NCBI GenBank assembly: GCA_022393335.1
Contig: JAJEKB010020583.1
Coordinates: 401,214 to 465,213, forward strand
Direction: 5' to 3'
Source: Macrotrachela quadricornifera
Taxonomy: Eukaryota > Rotifera > Eurotatoria > Philodinida > Philodinidae
DNA: 64,000 bases
Within the stretch, counting starts at the first letter, position 1. Each line of letters opens with the position of its first letter. Shown here piece after piece: positions 55,563 through 64,000 of this stretch. The notes under the pieces were generated by a model, which worked only from the letters and a program-made list of their open reading frames with translations, was not told the origin of the DNA and did no database searches. The position numbers and the translations under genes were made by a program.

Positions 55563-58500
55563 ATGCAAGCTATGATGACAACAGCCATTCATTATTTTGC
55601 TTTTCTTCTTTTCAGGTAATTATAAGGTTTTTTTTTATTTTCCTATTGATCTAATCATCAACAATTTTTGTTTAAGCCTCACAGGTTTGATTTTATTTCC
55701 TTTTATGTGTTCTACTATTACTCGAGTATGTCTATAGTTCAAGTAAGATCACAAATATGCCATGATATGTCTCAATATGANNNNNNNNNNNNNNNNNNNN
55801 NNNNNNNNNNNNNNNNNNNNNNNNNNNNNNNNNNNNNNNNNNNNNNNNNNNNNNNNNNNNNNNNNNNNNNNNNNNNNNNNNNNNNNNNNNNNNNNNNNNN
55901 NNNNNNNNNNNNNNNNNNNNNNNNNNNNNNNNNNNNNNNNNNNNNNNNNNNNNNNNNNNNNNNNNNNNNNNNNNNNNNNNNNNNNNNNNNNNNNNNNNNN
56001 NNNNNNNNNNNNNNNNNNNNNNNNNNNNNNNNNNNNNNNNNNNNNNNNNNNNNNNNNNNNNNNNNNNNNNNNNNNNNNNNNNNNNNNNNNNNNNNNNNNN
56101 NNNNNNNNNNNNNNNNNNNNNNNNNNNNNNNNNNNNNNNNNNNNNNNNNNNNNNNNNNNNNNNNNNNNNNNNNNNNNNNNGCTTGTTTTCATATGATGGG
56201 TGCTGATGACACTGGTGTTTGTGGTTTCCTTTGGAAACCTTGTTCTGAACTAGTATCATGTGATCATCCAAACAATCTTTGCTATGAGCCTGATCATGTA
56301 TGTGTTCGACATCCTCGATGTCAAGATCTTCCTGTTTGCTATCCAATATCGATGATCGATAAACGCATTTGTCCACCAATAACAAGTAAGGAAATAAACA
56401 ATGATCTACATATTCGAAAGATTCTTTTAGGATCATGAAACTAATCGGTTTTGTCAAATTTTTTCCCGCGTTTTTGTTTCGAATTCTAACTATTCATGAC
56501 TGTAGGATATCTCATAATTAAACAGGATTCTGTTCATAATTTCTCCAAGAAAAGGCATTTTGGATCTTAAGTGGGCAAAGTCAAATATGATCAGAATTTT
56601 ATCTAAAATCTTTTAGTAATTTAATTATCAGTATCGTCATAAGATCTGCAACCGATCTAGTTTCGAATCTTAATAAAAGCAGATAAAACGATTTCATGGA
56701 GGTTTCACCTCGTTTCTATCAAGAAAATGTCTAAAAATTTGTAAACTTCTGAAGTCTAACAAGTTTTGATAACAATATTAAATAAGATATTCATGGTGAT
56801 AAACGAGTTCTAATTCCGTTAGGAATATGACAATTCAGAACTCTATAGACTTTCATCCATTACATGCAGCTTAAATATTTTCATTAAACTACAATGTTAA
56901 AATATTATTCTAGTTATCACATTAGTTTTCTAATAAAAAATCGATTATTCATAAGAGACAAATTCTTCAATAAAAATTGTAGTCAATTCAAATTGTATGT
57001 GAAAATAGATTCAAATCACTATTTAAAACTAAATATTTCATTTTTTGAATTTCTCTTGAAATAAATTATTTTTCCATAAAATCAATTTTAATTTAAAATT
57101 TCAAGTACTGACGATTAAAGCTACATCTAATAACATGGCATATCCAACTGAATAAGGTGATCGATTTTTAAACTAATTTCGAAATCTTGTGATAATTCTG
57201 CCAACATCTTTGTTATTTCATGGCAACAAGTTTCTTTCATGATTCTTCGATTTCTGAAACCTATTTTTGATCTAAATAACGGTGATAAGTTGTTCAGACA
57301 CTCAATAAAATCGTCTTTTAAACCCTATTAGGATCTTGAAATTCTGCAGTTACATACTTTTCTCGTTTCTAGAGAAAAATGTAGCGAGTTTTTGCTCTGA
57401 ACACTATTGTACAGAAAGCTTTATCCTTATAAACGTTTTTTGAAAGGAAAAATTCGTTTTTCAGACCTTTTCATAACGTTGCTCTACTTTGAAATTTTGC
57501 TTAGACTTCTTTTAAAGCTTCCATTCACTGAGCTCTATATTTCATCGTATATCTCACCCAAAACTGTCAACTCTGCTTATATCGATGCTTCATAATAATA
57601 AATATTCATGAATACTATAGCCGGGACGCTGAATACAACTACAATTGCGTCTACAATAACCACGACAATCACAACCGCTGCTCAACATAAAGGTAAGATT
57701 TAAATTAACGCTCACTAAATGTTACTGTTAAATCAAATGAATGTAGCTGTTTTATATTCTCTATCTCTCTACATTTTGCTAAAGATTACACTAAAAGGAT
57801 TATGTTCTTGAAATGAATAATTCAATCTTTATAATGAGAAAAAAGAGGGCATGTCAAATTTCTTTTTTTTTTGGAAATGTAAATTTTTCACTCTCTTTGT
57901 ATAAATTGCTTCTAGAAGCTGAATATAACCTCAAAATCCCTTACATTAAATATCGATAGTGTCATATTTTCATTTTATATGCCTTTGTGGTAAAATGAAT
58001 TTTATGATTCAACGGAGCACCAAGTAGTCGAAGGTGAAAGCATAGTCTTCATATGCATTGAGTTACTACCTATGTCGATTTATACTATACATTTAAACCG
58101 AAAAAATTACAGCAATTTAGTGTGGAATGAGAAAAATTCTAAAAGTTTTCTTTGTTTTAGTTATGGTATATGTAAAAGGTATCGAAGAAGAAGACACTCT
58201 ACAATAAGTTCAGGAAAAGAATGATTTTTTCCCCCTTCAGTAAAAGTTTTAGTTGGCGCATCTTTTTTAACTCTAATATAGTTTTGCCTGAAAGAATTAT
58301 GCGTATTCCTAGTGTACAATGTATTACATATGTAGGAATATATGGTATGTATGGTGCGGAAGATGTAAAAAGCGGATAAAATTGTAAATAATCATTTCCA
58401 GATCATACACTCAAAGTCATGATCAAGGGCGAGAATAACACATAGCTTCGTTGTTTATTTATTTTGATTGTTAACTAAGTCAATCAAATAACAGCCTTGA

Positions 58501-59946
58501 TCTTATCACATGATATTTTGAGTAAAAATACTTCTAGTAGAGTTATAAATACCATGGGTGTTCTGAATCATTATTTACCAATTACTATTGTTTACGAAGA
58601 ACAATGTCGTTTTCAAACAGACTTTATTGGAGGTCAAAAGCGAATTGAACAAATTTTTTATAGAAATATGTTCGAGCTATCTTCAAACTGTGATAATATC
58701 TATTTTCTTGAAACAATTCATACAAGTATCATTCATTTATAATATTTATGAATGGATTCCATGCTAAATAAAGAGAGAAAAACTTATTCTTTTCTTAAAA
58801 TTACAGTATATCTTCTTCATTTATCAGTTTTCTATAAATTTTAAATAAAAAACCCTCATTCTCTTATGGAAACTAAACATGCTGGTTCAATTTATCAATT
58901 CTTCATGTGAGAAATATATGTTTTATTTTACTATTACTCAAATAATATTTCTTTCTGCATGATTACTTTTTTTTAATAGTTCAAAGAAAATGAAAGATTC
59001 GTTTTGCTCATGATGTTTTCTTTTTATTATAGTACCGTTACGTGGAAGTTTGACAGATATTCCTTCAAATGCCAGATGGAACACCAACGGTCAGACACTA
59101 ACAGGATACAATCCACTATTCAATGCTCCATGGGGTTTATATGTAGATAATGATCAAACTGTTTATGTTGCTGATTATTGGAAGCATCGTGTTGTGGCAT
59201 GGAAATCCGGTGAGATAGATGGACAAATAGTAGCTGGTGGAAATGGAGAAGGAAATGGTGCTAATCAATTGGATAGACCAACAGATGTGATTGTAGATGA
59301 AGAGACAGATAGTCTCATTATTTGCGATTACTGGAATAATAGAGTGGTTCGATATCCTCGTCAAAATGGAACAAGTGGAGAAACAATTATCTCTGATGTT
59401 CCTTGTTGGGGTTTGACAATGGATGAAAATAAATCTATATATGTCACTAGTTATTCCAAGCATGAAGTAAGACGATATCGAATGGGTGAATCACAAGGAA
59501 CAGTAGTCGCAGGTGGTAATGGACAAGGAAATCGTCTTGATCAACTCGATTTTCCCACTTTCATATTCGTTGATCGAGAACATTCAGTATTTGTAACTGA
59601 TGGAGGAAATCACCGTGTAACGAAATGGATAGAAGGTGCAAAAGAAGGTATTATTGTTGCTGGTGGACAAGAAAAAGGAAATAATTTGACACAATTGTCT
59701 CATCCTCAAGGAATTGTAGTTGATCAATTGGGTACTGTTTATGTCGCTGATGGATGGAATCATCGAATTGTTCGTTGGCGTCAAGGAGCAACACAAGGAG
59801 ATATTATTGTTGGTGGAAATGGTGATGGAGCAAAAGCAAATCAGCTCAATTGGCCCGAAGGATTATCATTTGATCAATATGGAAATCTCTATGTTGTTGA
59901 TCGGGCAAACATACGAGTACAAAAGTTTGCAATTGAAATGCCATGA
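55563..59946 (+). CDS. Secreted NHL-repeat protein with Cys-rich domain and Thr-rich linker (assembly gap inside)
   Basis: Exon 1 (55563-55615) and a second piece from 55677 encode a hydrophobic leader (HYFAFLLF, GLILFPFMC) that looks like a signal peptide. A 400-N gap (55781-56180) hides the next part. The exon ending 56385 encodes a Cys-rich module (ACFHMMGADDTGVCGF, CSELVSCDHPNNLCYE, CQDLPVCYPI). A small exon (57621-57692) encodes a Thr-rich linker (NTTTIASTITTTITT). The last exon (59033-59946) encodes about six NHL repeats forming a beta-propeller, with units like YVADYWKHRVVAW, ICDYWNNRVVRY, FVTDGGNHRVTKW and YVADGWNHRIVRW. Phases match for the joins after the gap. Introns of 1235 and 1340 nt are unusually long for this window. 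NHL propellers usually bind proteins or ligands. The architecture suggests a secreted or matrix protein. Function unknown. Confidence 0.8.
55781..56180. other. Assembly gap (400 N)
   Basis: A run of exactly 400 Ns inside the NHL gene. Open frames reported across it are artefacts. It hides at least one exon boundary and part of the Cys-rich region. Confidence 0.99.
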
Positions 59947-60384
59947 AATTAAAGAAATTAAATGATCAATAAACCTTATTTATTTCAAGTATTAATTATT
60001 TTTAAACTGATTTCTTGCTTCATCTTAAAGAAATAAAAGAATGAATATAGATTGATATACATATATACTCTCACATGCAACCAGGAAAATCCTAGTCGTG
60101 GAATGTACCAAAGCCAACATCAGCAAGATAGTGCACTTACATAAGGATCTTTCCGTTGTTTTCTCAAACAAATAAAGACCCTCTCTTGGTCTATTGAACG
60201 CAAAGTATATGTGTTGATTCAGCACTGAAAAAGAAATTCAATAATAGGAAAGACAAGAAAGCATTCGTCCTCGAAAAAAATAGATATCTCAGGGTAGAAA
60301 TACCTATATGATTCTTTCTATGCCAATGTAACAATAGTATATTTATTTTTAAAACAAATAAGTAACATTCGTCGATTATCGATT
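59947..60384. other. 3' flank of the NHL gene
   Basis: An AATAAA-type signal occurs shortly after the stop (near 59969). The phrase gaaagcattcgtcctcg near 60257 echoes the internal block of the Harbinger-like elements and may be a tiny fragment. Confidence 0.35.
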
Positions 60385-61270
60385 GACTTGATCCTAGACT
60401 GAAAGAATAGGGATCTGGGGTATAATTGCCCATAGATGTGAACGGAAGTTCAATATGTTTAGTTGTATGCAACAGAATAACTTGACTGTAGTATTCATCT
60501 GGTAGCTATAGTTGCGACAGTCGTAAAGGAGATCATAAAGATCACTGCGTCATCATGATTTAAACTAATCTATCAGTACTGGTTAAAAATAACGATCATT
60601 GGTAAATTATTTATTTTGATTAGTTTATTATTCAATGCTATATCAACAGCTAGATGCTTTATCAATAAATTACAATTTTACAAGTGAATTTAAACATAAA
60701 ATTATGATAAATAGAAATCATATTCTTTAAATAATTTCATATGACCGTTTCCCTTTTACATAAAACGTGTTTATATTTTATCGTGAACTACATTGATACC
60801 GTAAACTTAACAATGCGAATATTGATAATTATATTATTTAAGCACTATTTCTATTCGAAAAAAATTTGGTCACATTATTCAAAGAATATGATTTTTATTT
60901 ATTATAATTTTATGTTCACACTCATCCATAAAACTCTAATCTATTGATAAAGCACCTAGTTCTTGATGCAGCATTGAACAATAATCCAATTAAAATAAAT
61001 AATTAAACAATGATCATCATTTTTTAATCAATACTGGTAGATTAATTCAAATCATAGTGATTAGATGATTATTATCAAGGGGGAAAAAGCCGATCCTAGT
61101 GGATCCTAGGATCGGCTTTTTCCCCCTTGATTATTATAGTCTTGTCCATGTTTATTTGAACTATGTTCGAACTATAGTTTCGAATGGTCATTTTGACCGC
61201 GTTACCGACAGATTGACAGACAGAAGTGAATTTCATTTTCTAGACCCTATCCTTTCAGTCTAGGAAATAA
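60385..61270. repeat. Large imperfect palindrome (about 890 bp)
   Basis: Outer blocks pair CCTAGACTGAAAGAATAGGG (left, near 60395) with the inverse of ccctatcctttcagtctagg (right, near 61245). Inner blocks pair CAATGCTATATCAACAGCTA and GATGCTTTATCAATA with the inverse of the text at 60950-60990. The arms are diverged, so it is an older fold-back. The perfect 54-bp palindrome at 61076-61129 interrupts the right arm. Confidence 0.7.
61076..61129. mobile_element. 54-bp perfect palindrome with 8-bp duplication
   Basis: CAAGGGGGAAAAAGCCGATC begins a 24-bp arm repeated perfectly in inverse around a six-base centre (tggatc). ATTATTAT flanks it at 61068-61075 and 61130-61137. The complete symmetry and the duplication suggest a recent insertion of a minimal DNA element. 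Alternatively it could be a GC-rich hairpin produced by local templated repair. Confidence 0.75.
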
Positions 61271-61280
61271 ATAAATAATT

Positions 61281-62002
61281 AAACTATAAACTAATGGGTG
61301 AATCCATGAGGACCTATCCACTTTTTTGGAAAGGTTTCTTTCCGATTTTTTCTCGCTTCAAAATGCCGGTATGCACTCGAAAACACTTTTGATGAAAAAA
61401 AATGAAGTACTTTCTATTAAAAATCCCGAGTTTTTGAGCAATTTTTCGAAACTCCTATGGTGTATTTTTACATATAGAAAAACTTTCAGGAAAATGCCTA
61501 GAACTTCTTCAAAAGCTATTTTTTCGGACTTTTCTTGTGTTCAAAAATATGAAACAAGTCTAGAAATATGTTTCCTGAGAAACATTAGACACATCCTATT
61601 GAAAGTCTTGGGTGCTTAGTCATTTTGTATGAATATAGCAACAATCATATTTCGTCAACTTTGGCTGCACTCAATTAATTTGAAGAATTATTATCTTCTC
61701 TTTCTTGTAGAATGCAACAACTTTCATAATACTATCTTATCAAAACGATATTGAACTGATGACTTTGCCTGCATCACTAGAACGATTTGCCAATAAATCG
61801 TTTTGTAGAAGTGACACTACGGATTCGAAAGGACATAATCATCGAAATAATAGATTTTTCATTTCTCTATAAGGACATCTTTAGAGGTAAAGTCTTATCC
61901 ACAAATATCGTAGTTTCAAACGAATAAGATTACGAGACGAATCATTGGATATTAGAAAATATCAATTGCCCACTCTTATCTTTTTTTCAAAATTGTATTC
62001 CA
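61281..62002. other. Intergenic, no gene seen
   Basis: A 97-codon frame at 61326-61619 has no domain. No repeat pairing found. Confidence 0.35.
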
Positions 62003-64000
62003 ATGCCGAAACGAAAAATTTGTGAACATCCGATAAAGCATGCAAAATCTATACGTGTCCCAAAAGGAGTACTAGCTGTGTCATTACAGTTATCGAAATT
62101 TTTGATTTCGAAATATGATGTGTCTTACACTCGAATTTGCTGGTTATGTCCAAGATGCCATGCATTTGAATCGAAGAAAATGATGACTCATCAATCAATG
62201 GAGCTCAACAACGATGAAAGTTCAACTGATGATGAAGTCGTGAAAGAAGGTTCTCCTGTCAATGTGGAATTTAATGATCTGAATGAAGAAGAGAAAGAGA
62301 ATCCTCATATGGACAGTGGTATCATAGCTGAGTCAAATGACAATGATGAATTAACTGATCCTGAATTGATGCAAGAAGATACAGGCCATGCTTTGTATGA
62401 ACTCGAATACCAGAAAGACAAAGCAATGGAAGAATTATCAAAAATATTCGAACTATTGGACATAGATCCGATCCATGACAGGTTAATTTAAAAATTTAAT
62501 CCAAATTTCCGGAAACAACAATGTATTTAGATCATTAGTATTATTCATTCGAGCCAAAGTCGATAAGCTGTATAGAAAACTTAATCGATTATGTGATATA
62601 CTGAATGGAAAGTATCAAGTTTTGCATGATCCAAATCCTCACGGACTCATGATACGTGAATCATATGAACTTTTGGATGGTTTGAGAAAGTTATATGCTG
62701 ATAGTGATGCTAATGAACAAGTTCGCTTGATGACAATTGCTCCCAAAGAATAGAGTCGACAAAAAATTGAAAAATGGTGCGTTTTCTATCCTCACTTCGT
62801 TTGATATCTACGTATATTTCTAATCAAATGTTACTAAATACTTCTTTCACTTCTCAGGTTCAACTCAAAGCCAAATCAGGCTTGATAATTGTTCCTTCTT
62901 CGAAAAAACAATGAAATACTAGCTTACCCACAATGTCTACGAGGAAATAATTGTCCTTTATGTGATTTAACAATTGATGCTGTGGTCAAATTCTATCGTG
63001 AGGATGGCATCAGTTGAATCTCATCCAATTCCAATGACACAATTAAAATCGACGGACAACCAGTGGCAGTTCGGTTTATAGAAATGACTGTCTTGGATGC
63101 TTATCACATCTTCAATGAACGACATCCTGGAGCTGTTGCAAGATCAACTTTTAAGGCTCTTCGGCCACAAGAAGTAAAGACCGCAACATCACATAACACG
63201 TGTATGTGTATTATCCATGAGAGTATAGATCTGTTATTGAAGGTTTATACCATTTGTATTTTGATTCGAATATGTAACGTAGCTTTATTACAGGGATGGA
63301 ACAACTACTACCGAAAATGTGTCAGTGTAGGCTCTTTATCAACTAATGACAAGGTCAATATGAAAGATCTCATCACTCAAATGGTTTGCACTATCTCGAA
63401 TGTAAAGTGCTTTAATGGTGAGTGTGATGATTGCCCAACGAAAAGCACCACGGATATTCTCATAGATAACAACATAATGGATTTGGATGACGAATGTTCA
63501 TGGAATTTGTGGAAGAAAGTCAATAGTAAGTTCGATCTTCAATAGATGACTGGCTCAATTGACTCTCTATTAACGGAAATTGAAGAAAAATGGCCGTTAT
63601 TCTTACTTCGCACACATATTAATCGTGAACAACGTGAATGTATCAAAGGCTTGCGTTGTCAATCAACGAACAAAACGTTCGTTGCTGCTCAAATAGATTT
63701 TTCAATGAATTATACACTGGTACGTCAGCGTGAAGTTCAACAAGAATTTTTTAGTCAGCACCAAGTTACCTTATTTAAAATTCATCTGACCATTGGTAAA
63801 GAACAGTGAAATTTAGCGATCATCAGTGATTATATGGAACACACAACTGTGTTTATGCACTGTACACAAAAGATTCTCACTCAATTTATCGAGAAAAACT
63901 TTCCGTTGATAAAGAAGATCAATTATGTGAGGTAAATTTCACTTTTCTTGAAGTTTATGTATTACGTCAGCTCTTTTCTTTTATTTAGCGATGGTGCGTG
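62003..64000 (+). pseudogene. DDE-type transposase-like gene, multiple stops, truncated by window end
   Basis: Exon 1 (62003-62481) carries a Cys-containing module ([17 protein letters not shown]) and a long acidic region. Exon 2 (62531-62776) contains VDKLYRKLNRLCDILNG. Later blocks FNSKPNQA, CLRGNNCPLCDLTIDA, HNTCMCIIHESIDLLL and GECDDCP are followed by AAQIDFSMNYTLVRQREVQQ and, across a short intron (63931-63989), NYV-SDGA. The pattern DFxxNYT..E.Q then SDG recalls the RNase-H-like core of an uncharacterised transposase-like family found in cnidarians and arthropods, with Asp in each block. Stops: TAG near 62752, TGA-TAA near 62882, TGA near 63016, TAG 63543-63545, TGA 63807-63809. Hence inactive. 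The family assignment is from recall of the motif pattern only. Confidence 0.6.

Noticed and set aside
55732..56457. Long open frames across the N run
   Set aside because: Ns are translated as X, so the frames are artefacts. Only the plus-strand Cys-rich frame after the gap fits the downstream exons by phase.
61620..61830. Second hammerhead candidate (ctgatga near 61757)
   Set aside because: No stem II pairing followed by GAAA occurs at the needed distance.

Overview
The window reads as animal (metazoan) nuclear DNA and most resembles a bdelloid rotifer such as Adineta or Rotaria. That assignment is inference. It rests on AT-rich sequence, genes cut by many 42-56 nt GT..AG introns, several ADP-ribosyltransferase (ART) genes including two large ART-TPR fusions, an NHL-propeller secreted protein, two genes whose closest family is non-metazoan (a fungal-type ACS permease and a SABATH methyltransferase), and a dense load of short inverted-repeat DNA transposons. 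No operons, CRISPR arrays, rRNA or tRNA genes were seen.

Layout, left half. A nested transposon pair (1650-2873) ends 53 bp before an Mx/dynamin-like GTPase gene (2927-5703). A large ART-TPR gene lies on the minus strand (8058-11909), followed by a minimal hammerhead ribozyme (12485-12530, minus), a dead mariner element (12846-14002) and a minisatellite fold-back (14560-14965). Next come an LRR gene (16731-17408, minus), a three-exon classical ART (18476-19709, minus), a Harbinger-like fold-back element (20574-21437), the ACS permease (22108-23813), about 4.5 kb of empty AT-rich DNA, and a second ART-TPR gene (28364-31198).

Layout, right half. 32.0-37.7 kb is a transposon patchwork that contains, and 5'-truncates, an unrecognised repeat-exon gene (33480-34765, minus). 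An UNC-93-like gene (38117-40635) has a 728-bp element inserted in its last exon. A degraded gene (40675-41310, minus) and a piggyBac-like element (43669-45456) precede a 17-exon sodium/solute symporter gene (45752-48368). Then follow a hAT-like element, a SABATH methyltransferase (51854-53037, minus), two related fold-back elements, a signal-peptide/Cys-rich/Thr-linker/NHL gene split by a 400-N gap (55563-59946), a large palindrome with a 54-bp perfect palindrome at its edge (60385-61270), and a decayed DDE-type transposase-like gene running off the window end (62003-64000).

The genes do not form an obvious pathway. The recurring themes are ADP-ribosylation (three genes with the R-S-E triad visible), membrane transport (three transporters) and heavy mobile-element activity, including insertions that split or shorten genes. 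Exon-intron structures below were worked out by hand from splice consensus and reading-frame continuity. They are predictions, best supported where phases match across every junction.
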